Part shown: in pieces, positions 1-6,248 of the stretch | Layout of the letters: the number at the start of each line of letters is the position of its first letter | Position numbering within the stretch: the stretch's first letter is position 1 | Source: Fimbriimonadales bacterium | GTDB taxonomy: Bacteria > Armatimonadota > Fimbriimonadia > Fimbriimonadales > ATM1 | DNA: 8,155 nt | NCBI GenBank assembly: GCA_025922995.1 | Contig: JAICGT010000041.1 | Location: 1-8,155 of the forward strand | Direction: 5' to 3' | Program-made: the position numbers and the translations under genes | The notes under the pieces: generated by a model | Databases searched by the model: none | What the model was told of the DNA's origin: nothing | The model's input: only the letters and a program-made list of their open reading frames with translations

Positions 1-1
1 A

Positions 2-955
2 AACAACGGGCAGTTGGACCGTGCGTCCACTTTCAGCGACCCTGCCGTTATCAAGCGGCTGCAACAGGACTTCATTCCGTTCGCGGGGGATGTCGCCGAG
101 TTCGCCTGGCGTCGAACCGAAGGCAGCCGATGGTTTATGGATGCCGCCGGCAAAGTCAACTATCGAGTTCGCTCCGGGCAGACGGTGCAAGGCTTTTATA
201 CGCTCGGCGCCGACGGAGCGGCATATGGCTTCGAGAACGTCCGTTCGGTAAAAGTTGTTCTCAACTTGCTCTCAGAGACAGCGAGCGCGCATGCCAAAGG
301 CAAGCATCCGAAAGTCGAGATCCCTCCGGACTCGTTCACGTCGATTTTTACAAAATCGATAGAGCCGAAGCGCACCGACGTCGTCCGGGTTTTCACCCGG
401 GTGAGGCCGGTGCCGGTCAGCGCGAACTCACTGAACAAAAGTCTCGGCCGCGACCATCTTTGGATCACCGGCAAGGACATCGACGCGCTCGGCGCCGCGG
501 CTGCCTCGGGTAATCCATTCCCGATGCCGCGCGACCTCAAGATGCGCCTCGTGCGCTATAACCTCATCGACAACGTTCGCGGCCAGCCCGACCTCTGGGA
601 GGCGTCGCAGGTCAAAAAAGCGGACCTGACGGTGACGCCTCTCGGCAGGAGCGGCGGCGCGATGGTTTACAAGTTCACCGGCGCGTTCGCGATGGCCACG
701 GCGGATGCAAAGCGCGGAATCGACGGCACAATCGAAGGCGAGATCGAGGTCGATCCCGCAGTGCGCAAGCTGCTTTGGTTCCGGGCGTTTGCGGATGCGA
801 CGGCTTGGGGCGATTCCAAGTTCACTGCGCACGCGCCCAGCGGTAAGTTTCCTCTTGTTATCGGAATGTTGAACGTCGATGACGGCTTGGCAAAGACGGT
901 CGCGCCCGACGCCATTTCTCTTGGCGACCTGTATTTCTCACCTTCCGAGAAGTAG
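2..955 (+). CDS. Thioredoxin-fold-like exported-type protein, C-terminal part (5' end outside window)
   Basis: The reading frame is open from the first bases (N-N-G-Q-L-D...) to TAG at 953-955, so 317 residues are visible and the true start most likely lies upstream. A TTG at 14 is possible but sits inside a conserved-looking segment. Visible residues about 8-85 resemble part of a thioredoxin-like fold: an FSDPAVIKRL helix, the strand DFIPFAGDV, then GFYTLGADGAAYG, the usual 'strand, residue, DG' hairpin. The CxxC active site, if any, would lie upstream; none is in the visible part. The rest is a long beta-rich region (for example KFTGAFAMATADAKRGIDG and a following E-G-E-I-E-V strand) that resembles, from memory, planctomycete-type hypothetical proteins pairing a thioredoxin-like N-terminus with such a tail. 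Enzymatic activity is not shown. It is followed by a gene-free, repeat-containing region, so it is probably the last gene of its unit. Fairly sure of the coding call, moderately of the fold. Confidence 0.72.
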   Translation, partial: NNGQLDRASTFSDPAVIKRLQQDFIPFAGDVAEFAWRRTEGSRWFMDAAGKVNYRVRSGQTVQGFYTLGADGAAYGFENVRSVKVVLNLLSETASAHAKGKHPKVEIPPDSFTSIFTKSIEPKRTDVVRVFTRVRPVPVSANSLNKSLGRDHLWITGKDIDALGAAAASGNPFPMPRDLKMRLVRYNLIDNVRGQPDLWEASQVKKADLTVTPLGRSGGAMVYKFTGAFAMATADAKRGIDGTIEGEIEVDPAVRKLLWFRAFADATAWGDSKFTAHAPSGKFPLVIGMLNVDDGLAKTVAPDAISLGDLYFSPSEK

Positions 956-982
956 CTGCCGGAGTCCGGTTTCGGAGCACGG

Positions 983-1057
983 TATTCACATTCATCTCAT
1001 TTTTTCTGTATTTATTTACTCGCATTTTTTTGTAGATTCATCTCGCTCACTTTTTCG
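983..1057 (+). repeat. Left T-rich repeat arm (three CTCRYTTTTTT-type motifs)
   Basis: The segment TATTCAC-ATTCATCTCATTTTTTC (983-1006) recurs at 1155-1179 with a single one-base gap. Inside the arm the motif CTC-A/GC-A/C-T(5-7) occurs three times, starting at 996, 1019 and 1046. ATTCATCTC occurs at 990-998 and again at 1036-1044. The base composition is sharply more T-rich than the surrounding genes. It looks like a degenerate repeat of roughly 23-27 bp units rather than a coding or promoter sequence. Confidence 0.7.
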
Positions 1058-1070
1058 CTGCCCGGTTGTT

Positions 1071-1128
1071 CCCTGAGATCGGACCCATGGGGGTCGGAAG
1101 ACGAACGGTTTATGGTCCGGTCTCAGGG
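1071..1128. repeat. 15-bp inverted repeat (stem-loop) between the repeat arms
   Basis: CCCTGAGATCGGACC (1071-1085) faces GGTCCGGTCTCAGGG (1114-1128), complementary at 14 of 15 positions. The one exception (T1079/G1120) becomes a G-U pair in a plus-strand RNA but a C-A mismatch in a minus-strand RNA. The loop is 28 nt. There is no T-tract directly after the stem, so it is not a standard intrinsic terminator. A repeat-element hairpin or a structured RNA are the alternatives. Confidence 0.65.
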
Positions 1129-1154
1129 GCACCCGACGCCCTGTCGCAGAAAGT

Positions 1155-1204
1155 TATTCACTATTCATCTCATTTTTTCGTCAATTAGTTGCTCACTTTT
1201 TTCG
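1155..1204 (+). repeat. Right T-rich repeat arm (copy of left arm)
   Basis: A copy of the first part of the left arm: TATTCACTATTCATCTC followed by T-runs. The motifs CTCATTTTTTCG (1169-1180) and CTCACTTTTTTCG (1192-1204) start 23 nt apart, the same spacing as the first two motifs of the left arm (996 and 1019). The two arms lie in the same orientation and bracket the inverted repeat at 1071-1128, so the whole looks like a composite repeat element. Confidence 0.7.
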
Positions 1205-1223
1205 GCCTTAACAAATGAATAGT
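1160..1223. repeat. Short perfect inverted repeat ACTATTCAT / ATGAATAGT
   Basis: ACTATTCAT (1160-1168) is perfectly complementary to ATGAATAGT (1215-1223), with the second repeat arm's T-runs lying between. A looser outer pair CGCAGA (1145-1150) / TCTGCG (1254-1259) is also present. The nine-base match could be by chance, but its position at the edges of the right arm suggests it bounds a unit of the repeat structure. Confidence 0.45.
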
Positions 1224-1463
1224 AATTGACCCCTGGTTCGATGAATAAAGGCGTCTGCGCTTACAGGTCGATCTGATCGAGGAAATGTCCCACCTATCTA
1301 TAAGGACACGAGAAGGCGAAAGGTAAACCAGAAATCTCGAGGGTATCGGGCTCGGAAGGGATCGTTTTCGTGCAGTAACCCTGAAAACACGGTGGTAAAA
1401 CGCCTTCGGTGGAACAAACTGGAGTCGAGAGCATCGCGACGTAATTGCTCGGTGGCAAAGACA

Positions 1464-2459
1464 CTACGCCGTCGCCTTGACGAGGATGGTGGCGGCGAGG
1501 CAGAGGGTGAGGGTTAGCAAGTAAAGAACCCAGGCGGTCTGACGCTGGTTGAGGCCCTTGTGCAGCAGCGTGTGATGCAAGTGCCGCTTGTCTGCCTGCG
1601 TGATCGGCGCCCGGCTCAAGACCCGACGAACGACAACCAGGAACGCATCCAGCAGAGGCAAGCCGAACACCAGGAGCGGAGCGATAATCGCCGCCGCCGC
1701 CGCCGTTTTGACCACCCCTTGGATACTGATCGCCGCCAAGAAAAAGCCGAGAAACTGCGACCCTCCGGTGCCCATGAAGATTCTTGCCGGATGGTAGTTG
1801 TAGCGCAGAAATCCGAGGCATGCGCCGATAACCGCCGCCGTCAAGACGCCGATCAAAGGCTGCTGATACAGCGCCAGCACGAACATCGTAGACGCGATAA
1901 TCGCGCATATACCGGCTGTTAAGCCGTCGATGCCGTCGGTAAGGTCGACGGTCTTTGTGACGATAAAAACAAAAAACGCAGTCAACAAAACGGAATTGAC
2001 TTCGCTCAGCTGCACATATTCGCCCGCAAAAATATTCGTAAAGCCTTCGATGCGGATTCCACCGAACGATGGGTGCGCCAATAAAATGCCGCAAGCCATG
2101 AGAAACAGCGCTTGCCATGCCGCTGACAGTTGGTATTTATCGTCCAACATGCCGAACAAAACAACTGCACCGCTCAGCCCCATAATCCACAAAGAGTTTT
2201 CGCTGAATGGGCCGATCCACGCGACATCCCTGAATCGATGCATGAGCGGATAAACCGCCAACCATGCGACTAAAACCCCTAAATACATGGCAAGGCCGCC
2301 CCAACGCGGCGTCGGAATTGTGTGGATGCGGCGTTCGTCTCCAGGCTGATCGATCGCCGCGAACCGATGAGCCAATTTGATAACAAAAGGAGTTGCAAGC
2401 AGGGTCACGACTAGGGACAAAACGCCCGCGAGTAAGAACCTGCTCTTCAGAAACTCCAT
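1464..2459 (-). CDS. wecA: Polyprenyl-phosphate sugar-1-phosphate transferase, WecA/TagO/MraY family
   Basis: 331 residues from ATG at 2459, 4 nt after the deaminase stop; an upstream TTG at 2492 would add 11 unconvincing residues inside the deaminase gene. Family members transfer a HexNAc-1-phosphate from a UDP-sugar to undecaprenyl phosphate on the inner membrane face, priming O-antigen, teichoic-acid-like or exopolysaccharide synthesis. Most of the chain is hydrophobic membrane segments, starting with residues about 6-28. Visible motifs: LDDK (residues 105-108, the acidic pair), DLTDGIDGLTAG (172-183), NYHPARIFMGTGGSQF (221-236) and HLHHTLLHKGL (293-303). The last is typical of the WecA/TagO branch rather than MraY. 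Two motifs deviate: the usual NAxN before DG-DG reads K-T-V-D, and the usual FMGD reads FMGT (T231). Family sure; exact sugar unknown, so the symbol is only a family label. Confidence 0.9.
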   Translation of the reverse strand: MEFLKSRFLLAGVLSLVVTLLATPFVIKLAHRFAAIDQPGDERRIHTIPTPRWGGLAMYLGVLVAWLAVYPLMHRFRDVAWIGPFSENSLWIMGLSGAVVLFGMLDDKYQLSAAWQALFLMACGILLAHPSFGGIRIEGFTNIFAGEYVQLSEVNSVLLTAFFVFIVTKTVDLTDGIDGLTAGICAIIASTMFVLALYQQPLIGVLTAAVIGACLGFLRYNYHPARIFMGTGGSQFLGFFLAAISIQGVVKTAAAAAIIAPLLVFGLPLLDAFLVVVRRVLSRAPITQADKRHLHHTLLHKGLNQRQTAWVLYLLTLTLCLAATILVKATA

Positions 2460-2463
2460 ACAG

Positions 2464-2889
2464 TTATTCGCCGCCCACGCGCACGATTTCAACGCCGGCT
2501 AACTCGAACAGTTCGAGCGATAACGGGTCGGGATAGTCGCCCTCGTAGACAACGCGCTTGATGCCCGAATTAATGATCATCTTCGCGCAGGCGTTGCAGG
2601 GTTGGCACATGACGTAGAGCGTCGCCCCCTCGCAGGACACTCCGTTTGCGGCGGCTTGGGCGATGGCGTTCTGCTCGGCGTGCGCCGCAAGCTGGCAGCG
2701 CTGTGTGATGTCGCAGCCGTATTCAGCGCAATGGGGCACGCCGCGCGGCGCTCCGTTGTATCCGGTGGTCAGAATCCGGCGATCGCGCTCGATAACGGCT
2801 CCGACAGACCGTCTCAGACACGTCGCGCGGGTACTCACCGTCTTGGCAATCTCCATGAAATATTCATCCCAAGATGGCCGCCGGTTCAC
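2464..2889 (-). CDS. dCMP deaminase (ComEB-type cytidine/deoxycytidylate deaminase family)
   Basis: 141 residues from GTG at 2889. The enzyme deaminates dCMP to dUMP in the cytosol, feeding thymidylate synthesis. The zinc-dependent deaminase signature is complete: HAEQNA (H70, catalytic E72) and PCNAC (P97, C98, C101), with [10 protein letters not shown] (41-50) as the nucleotide-binding stretch typical of dCMP deaminases. Further cysteines and a histidine (H53, C54, C59, C65) could hold a second, structural zinc as in some family members; that is inference. Length is normal for the bacterial enzyme. No Shine-Dalgarno site precedes the GTG; a TACAAT box lies 6 nt upstream, suggesting a leaderless mRNA. 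The transferase gene follows after 4 nt, so the two are probably co-transcribed. I recall similar deaminase/WecA-type pairings in some other bacteria. Confidence 0.93.
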   Translation of the reverse strand: MNRRPSWDEYFMEIAKTVSTRATCLRRSVGAVIERDRRILTTGYNGAPRGVPHCAEYGCDITQRCQLAAHAEQNAIAQAAANGVSCEGATLYVMCQPCNACAKMIINSGIKRVVYEGDYPDPLSLELFELAGVEIVRVGGE

Positions 2890-2895
2890 GCTCAG

Positions 2896-2901
2896 ATTGT
2901 A
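2896..2901 (-). promoter_or_regulatory. Putative -10 box (TACAAT) of the deaminase operon, leaderless
   Basis: On the minus strand TACAAT (5 of 6 to TATAAT) ends 6 nt before the GTG start at 2889, so transcription would begin at or next to the start codon. No clear -35 hexamer at 16-18 nt and no Shine-Dalgarno site is seen. Prediction only. Confidence 0.5.
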
Positions 2902-2921
2902 CCGTCACAGGCGTTCAGCGG

Positions 2922-2927
2922 TATCCT
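2922..2927 (+). promoter_or_regulatory. Putative -10 box (TATCCT) of typA, leaderless
   Basis: TATCCT fits the TANNNT form of -10 boxes and ends 6 nt before the GTG at 2934, the same distance as in the divergent deaminase promoter. No purine-rich ribosome binding site precedes typA. A TTGTAC at 2897-2902 is a possible but poorly spaced (19 nt) -35. Prediction only. Confidence 0.42.
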
Positions 2928-2933
2928 TAACGG

Positions 2934-4745
2934 GTGTCCTCCCCCATCCGCAACATCGGCATCATTGCCCACGTCGACCACGGCAAAACGACCCTGGTAG
3001 ACGCCATTTTTAAGCAGGGCGGACTTTTTCGAGAAAACCAAGCTGTTGCCGAGCGGCTTATGGACAGCAACGATCTAGAGCGCGAGAAAGGGATCACGAT
3101 CCTTTCGAAGGTTGCGAGCGTCCGCTACAAAGGATCGAAGATCAATATCGTCGACACTCCGGGCCACGTAGATTTCGGGGGCGAGGTCGAGCGGGTTCTG
3201 TCGATGGTCGACGGCGTGCTTCTTGTGGTCGATGCGTTCGAAGGGCCGATGCCGCAGACGCGGTTCGTTTTGAAGAAGGCATTCGAAAACGGCCTTCGGC
3301 CGATCGTTTGTATCAACAAAATCGACCGTGAAGGCGCGCGGCCGTTGCACGCGTACGACAAGACGCTGGACTTATTTATCGACTTGGGAGCGAGCGAAGA
3401 CGATTTGTTCTTTCCGCATTTGTACACGTCTGGAGTCGGCGAGTTTGCCAGAATGACACCCGACGGCGGCGAGCAAGACATGCGCGAATTGTTCGAAATG
3501 ATTTTGCACGCCGTTCCGCCGCCGAGTTCCGAAGAAGGACCGTTTTTGCTGCAAGTTAACAACTTGGACTATTCCGATTACCTGGGCAGGATGTTCGGAG
3601 GCAAGATATTGCGTGGAAGAGTGAGTGTTGGAGACCGGATGGTCCTCATGCGAGAAGGCGCAAGAACGCCCTTTAACGTCACTAAGTTGTGGGTTTATGA
3701 GGGTATCTCGATGCAGGAGGTCGAGTCGATTTCCGCCGGAGAGATCGGAATGATGAGCGGGTTGGACGATGTGTTAATCAGCGACACGATCGCCGATCCG
3801 TCGATTACCGATCCGATTCCCGCTATCGATATCGAGCAGCCGACGCTGACGATGTCGTTTTATGCGAACCAATCTCCGCTCGCCGGCAAAGACGGCGGCA
3901 AACACCTCACGATTCAAAAAATTCGAGAGCGCTTGGATCGCGAATCGAAAATCAGCGTCGCTCTTAAAATCGATCCCGATGCACCTGCCGAAACCGTGAA
4001 AGTTTTCGCCAGAGGCGAGCTCCAGCTCGCAATCCTAATCGAAAACATGCGTCGCGAAGGCTACGAAATGGCGATTAGCAGGCCGAAGGCCGTTTTGCGT
4101 AAAGGCGAGAAGGGCGAAACGCTGGAGCCGATCGAAGTACTGACGCTGGAGTTTCCGGAGGACTCGATGGGCCCCGTCATGGCCGAGCTCAGCAAGCGAC
4201 GCGGCGATATGGTCGACATGTCGAAGGACGAGCGTGGCAACGTGCGCCTCGTCTACGAAATCCCCACACGCGGCCTGATCGGCTTCCGCTCCAACTACCT
4301 CACTCTGACGCGAGGGTTCGGCATCCTGTCGCAAGCGTTGGAAGGCTTTGGGCCGTTCCGAGGGGATATCGTGAACCGCTCGCGCGGTGCCCTCATCGCC
4401 AAGGACCCGGGGAAACTGACCCGCTACGCCTATGAAGACGTTCAGGAACGCGGCCAGATGTTCTACGAGCCCGGCACGGACGTTTACGGCGGCATGATCG
4501 TCGGCGAGTGTGCCCGTGACGAGGACATGGTAGTCAACATCACCAAGCAGAAAGCCGCGAACAACATGCGCTCTTCGACCGCCGACACGACCACCGTGCT
4601 CGACGCCCATCGCGAGTTTTCGCTCGAGCAGGCTCTCGCATGGCTTCGCGACGACGAATTGCTCGAGGTCACGCCGAAGATGCTGAGGTTTCGCAAGGAA
4701 GTCCTCGACCACGGCGAGCGTCGTGTGGCCGAGCGCAGGAGCTGA
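2934..4745 (+). CDS. typA: Ribosome-associated translational GTPase TypA/BipA
   Basis: 603 residues from GTG, the normal length for the family. The protein is an EF-G-like GTPase that binds the ribosome and is linked to stress and cold adaptation and 50S assembly. G-domain motifs are in order: AHVDHGKTT (residues 12-20), EREKGITI (49-56), DTPGH (74-78), NKID (128-131). A domain-II beta barrel follows, then the EF-G-like domains with [19 protein letters not shown] and the family signature [11 protein letters not shown], and the BipA-specific C-terminal region. Where well-studied BipA proteins have a SAL G5 motif, this one reads T-S-G-V-G, a small deviation. The start is fixed by the [18 protein letters not shown] alignment with homologues. 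It is divergent from the deaminase across 44 bp, and a 9-bp hairpin 73 nt after the stop may end its transcript. Confidence 0.97.
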   Translation: MSSPIRNIGIIAHVDHGKTTLVDAIFKQGGLFRENQAVAERLMDSNDLEREKGITILSKVASVRYKGSKINIVDTPGHVDFGGEVERVLSMVDGVLLVVDAFEGPMPQTRFVLKKAFENGLRPIVCINKIDREGARPLHAYDKTLDLFIDLGASEDDLFFPHLYTSGVGEFARMTPDGGEQDMRELFEMILHAVPPPSSEEGPFLLQVNNLDYSDYLGRMFGGKILRGRVSVGDRMVLMREGARTPFNVTKLWVYEGISMQEVESISAGEIGMMSGLDDVLISDTIADPSITDPIPAIDIEQPTLTMSFYANQSPLAGKDGGKHLTIQKIRERLDRESKISVALKIDPDAPAETVKVFARGELQLAILIENMRREGYEMAISRPKAVLRKGEKGETLEPIEVLTLEFPEDSMGPVMAELSKRRGDMVDMSKDERGNVRLVYEIPTRGLIGFRSNYLTLTRGFGILSQALEGFGPFRGDIVNRSRGALIAKDPGKLTRYAYEDVQERGQMFYEPGTDVYGGMIVGECARDEDMVVNITKQKAANNMRSSTADTTTVLDAHREFSLEQALAWLRDDELLEVTPKMLRFRKEVLDHGERRVAERRS

Positions 4746-4818
4746 GTTCTAAGCAGGAATGTCGGGGCAAGTGGCGAATTAAAGCAGCGGATCACCGGTA
4801 TCATGCAACCCAAAGAGA

Positions 4819-4841
4819 ACGCTCAGGAGTAACCTGAGCGT
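4819..4841 (+). terminator. Probable terminator hairpin after typA
   Basis: ACGCTCAGG (4819-4827), a 5-nt loop, and CCTGAGCGT (4833-4841) form a perfect 9-bp stem, followed by CTTAATAAGTGTG, a modest T-containing tail rather than a T-run. It sits between the typA stop and the next gene on the same strand. Confidence 0.6.
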
Positions 4842-4886
4842 CTTAATAAGTGTGTACGGCGTTGCGACGCCATCAATGTAGCCGCC

Positions 4887-5216
4887 ATGAAGATGTTTGG
4901 TCTTAGAGTCAGAAGCTTTCAGTTTTCGGTCCCTCGTCCGATCGTTCTGTATGCGCTGCTCGGGGTTCTCGACTTCGGCTTTACTTTGATCGCTTTCCAA
5001 CTGGGCTTCACGGAGGGCAATCCTATTCTCGATTGGTACGCGAGCCACGGTCTGTTCGAGGCGGCAAAGGTTGGCTCGACCGTCGCAGTAGTGCTGCTCG
5101 GGTTCCTGCTCTGGGAACTCCGCTTCGTCCGCTCGGTGCTCATCGGCGCCAACGTGTTGATGGCGGGCGTGCTTGCGTTCCACGTCTTCAACCTTGCCGC
5201 ACTTGCGTATTCCTAA
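4887..5216 (+). CDS. Small integral membrane protein, DUF5658-like
   Basis: 109 residues from ATG. Function unknown. Three hydrophobic segments are visible (about residues 18-40, 56-77, 82-107). The pattern matches what I recall of DUF5658: L-D-F followed by a T in the first helix (28-33), then a G...TEGNPIL turn (40-48, E43 and N45-P46), an F..A.K start to the second helix (57-61, K61), and a hydrophobic third helix with H99 and N102. The short basic N-terminus (MKMFGLRVRS) suggests a cytosolic start. No Shine-Dalgarno site is seen before the ATG; a small GGCGT/ACGCC hairpin (4858-4871) lies 15 nt upstream. It stands alone between the typA hairpin and a secreted protein gene, and context gives no clue to its role. 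Confidence 0.75.
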   Translation: MKMFGLRVRSFQFSVPRPIVLYALLGVLDFGFTLIAFQLGFTEGNPILDWYASHGLFEAAKVGSTVAVVLLGFLLWELRFVRSVLIGANVLMAGVLAFHVFNLAALAYS

Positions 5217-5278
5217 TCCTGGAACTATCTCACGCGGTCTCCTTTAACGTTTGCAGGGCGGGCGATGAAACCCGCACG

Positions 5279-5284
5279 AAGGAG
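5279..5284 (+). promoter_or_regulatory. Strong Shine-Dalgarno site deciding the start of the repeat protein
   Basis: AAGGAG, 7 nt before the ATG at 5292. It is the only strong ribosome binding site among the genes whose starts lie in this window, and it excludes the upstream ATG at 5265, which would place it inside the coding region and add an Arg-rich extension before the signal peptide. Confidence 0.8.
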
Positions 5285-5291
5285 AAGAAGA

Positions 5292-6176
5292 ATGAGATTA
5301 ATCGTCATTGCCGCGTTAGCGGCAGCCTTGAGCACTTCGCATGCTCAGGGATACAGAGCCGAAGTCGTAGTTAGCGACCTTGAAAGGCCGACCGGCATCT
5401 TGGTCGAAGGCCAAGGCATTCGGCAAACCCTTTACATCACGCAGATTCCGACGCCCGGTGTGCCAGGCTCGATGGGCGGCACGAACTCGGTCATCGCCGT
5501 TCGCTATCGGACGGGCGACATCCAAACATTGAGCATGGGCGAGCCCGAGCCTGTTAACATCGCCGCAGGGCAGGGCCGGCTCTTCTGGACTTGCAAGTCG
5601 GCAGGCGTCATCTTGGGCTTGACCCCGGGAGGATCGCCGATGCCGGTGCTTACCGGTCTCGACGACCCTAGTGGCATTGCCGTCGGCCCCCAGGGCTTAT
5701 TCTTTACCCAGGTGCCGACGCCCGGCGTGGGCGGCATGATGGGCGGAATGAACACGGTGGATTTGTACGACGGCAAAGCGATTACGACGCTGTCGGCGGG
5801 TGAGCCTGAGCCGTACGACATCGCAGTCGCCGCGGACGGCACGGCGTATTGGACCTGCACAACCGCCGGCGTGATCCTCAAACGGACCCCGGACGGTGTG
5901 AAGTCCGTCCTCCTCGGGAATCTGTCGTCGCCGCGCGGCATCGCGATAGACTCGAGGCGTGGTGACCTTGTTTTTAGCGAATTGCCCACGCCCGGAGTTC
6001 CCGGAAGCATGGGCGGTATGAACCGCGTGCTGAAATATAGCCTTCGTAGCGGCGAATTGACCGTTGTCAACGTAGGCGATCCGGAGCCCACGGATGTGAC
6101 CGTCGCAACCGACGGCAGCATTTTCTGGACATGTACGAGTGCAGGCGTTGTGGTACGTGCAAGACGCGGCCATTAG
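5292..6176 (+). CDS. Secreted three-module repeat protein, probable beta-propeller
   Basis: 294 residues from the ATG at 5292, chosen over the ATG at 5265 because AAGGAG (5279-5284) lies 7 nt before it and because it gives a clean signal peptide (MRLIVIAALAAALSTSHA, likely cut before Q19). The mature protein is three modules of about 90 residues. Each has P-x-G-I-x-V/I, then PTPGV-x-G-x-M-GG-x-N (starting at residues 53, 142, 232), then E/D-PEP (84, 171, 263), then a DG-type turn and F/Y-WTC-x-S/T-AGV (WTC at 99, 187, 279). Two four-stranded-blade-sized halves per module suggest a six-bladed NHL/SMP-30-like propeller; this is inference. No catalytic motif or membrane anchor is recognised. One cysteine per module (C101, C189, C281) is conserved. 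A strong hairpin follows the stop. Function unknown; surface or periplasmic binding is possible. Confidence 0.85.
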   Translation: MRLIVIAALAAALSTSHAQGYRAEVVVSDLERPTGILVEGQGIRQTLYITQIPTPGVPGSMGGTNSVIAVRYRTGDIQTLSMGEPEPVNIAAGQGRLFWTCKSAGVILGLTPGGSPMPVLTGLDDPSGIAVGPQGLFFTQVPTPGVGGMMGGMNTVDLYDGKAITTLSAGEPEPYDIAVAADGTAYWTCTTAGVILKRTPDGVKSVLLGNLSSPRGIAIDSRRGDLVFSELPTPGVPGSMGGMNRVLKYSLRSGELTVVNVGDPEPTDVTVATDGSIFWTCTSAGVVVRARRGH

Positions 6177-6185
6177 CTCTTCCTG

Positions 6186-6220
6186 CCTTCCGCGCCGGTT
6201 GTTGCAATCGGCGCGGAAGG
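6186..6220 (+). terminator. Very strong hairpin after the repeat protein, probable terminator
   Basis: CCTTCCGCGCCG (6186-6197) is perfectly complementary to CGGCGCGGAAGG (6209-6220). Pairing continues inward with a G-U and three more pairs, giving a 16-bp stem with a 3-nt loop. It starts 10 nt after the stop of the repeat protein. What follows is TTGAAAAAGG, without a T-run, so termination efficiency is uncertain. It lies 28 nt before the sigma factor start and so could also modulate read-through. Confidence 0.6.
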
Positions 6221-6232
6221 TTGAAAAAGGCT

Positions 6233-6238
6233 CATAAT
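6233..6238 (+). promoter_or_regulatory. Possible -10 box (CATAAT) for the sigma/anti-sigma operon
   Basis: CATAAT (5 of 6 to consensus) lies 10 nt before the TTG start in an AT-rich island between the hairpin and the gene. No convincing -35 hexamer at normal spacing, which would fall in the hairpin. An alternative box TATTCT is at 6239-6244. Weak. Confidence 0.3.
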
Positions 6239-6248
6239 TATTCTTGCT

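Larger units (their letters stand above)
956..1463. other. 508-bp gene-free region with a repeat structure in its left half
   Basis: No credible gene on either strand between the thioredoxin-like gene and the transferase gene. Positions 983-1223 hold the T-rich direct repeats and inverted repeats listed separately. Positions about 1260-1463 show nothing convincing: a weak 6-bp inverted pair GTTTTC/GAAAAC (1364-1369, 1383-1388) and a thrice-occurring CGGTGG, neither enough to call. Both flanking genes end here (convergent 3' ends), the usual place for repeat elements to settle. Confidence 0.7.

Noticed and set aside
956..975. Terminator after the thioredoxin-like gene (CCGGA/TCCGG)
   Set aside because: The arms are separated by one base, too tight to form a loop, and no T-run follows directly.
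983..1204. CRISPR-like array from the repeated T-rich motif
   Set aside because: Only five degenerate 11-13 nt motifs, unequal spacing, no uniform repeat or spacers and no cas genes.
1260..1463. Possible remnant of an insertion sequence edge
   Set aside because: Short motifs only (GGACATTTCC-like on the minus strand); no transposase fragment or paired ends that I can support.
1294..2118. 274-codon open frame on the minus strand overlapping the transferase gene
   Set aside because: Arg/His/Gly-rich translation with no family resemblance, in a different frame of the same strand as the clear WecA-type gene; a shadow.
2460..2492. Upstream TTG start for the transferase adding 11 residues
   Set aside because: The extra residues lie inside the deaminase gene and do not extend the membrane segment; ATG at 2459 follows the deaminase stop by 4 nt.
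4035..4712. 225-codon antisense open frame inside typA
   Set aside because: Opposite-strand shadow of a strongly conserved gene; composition follows typA codons.
5265..5291. Upstream start adding MKPARRRRR to the secreted protein
   Set aside because: The strong Shine-Dalgarno AAGGAG lies within this stretch and points to the ATG at 5292, which gives a normal signal peptide.
5504..6121. 205-codon antisense open frame with apparent internal repeats
   Set aside because: Its repeats are simply the reverse strand of the three modules of the secreted protein; no signal peptide or known domain.
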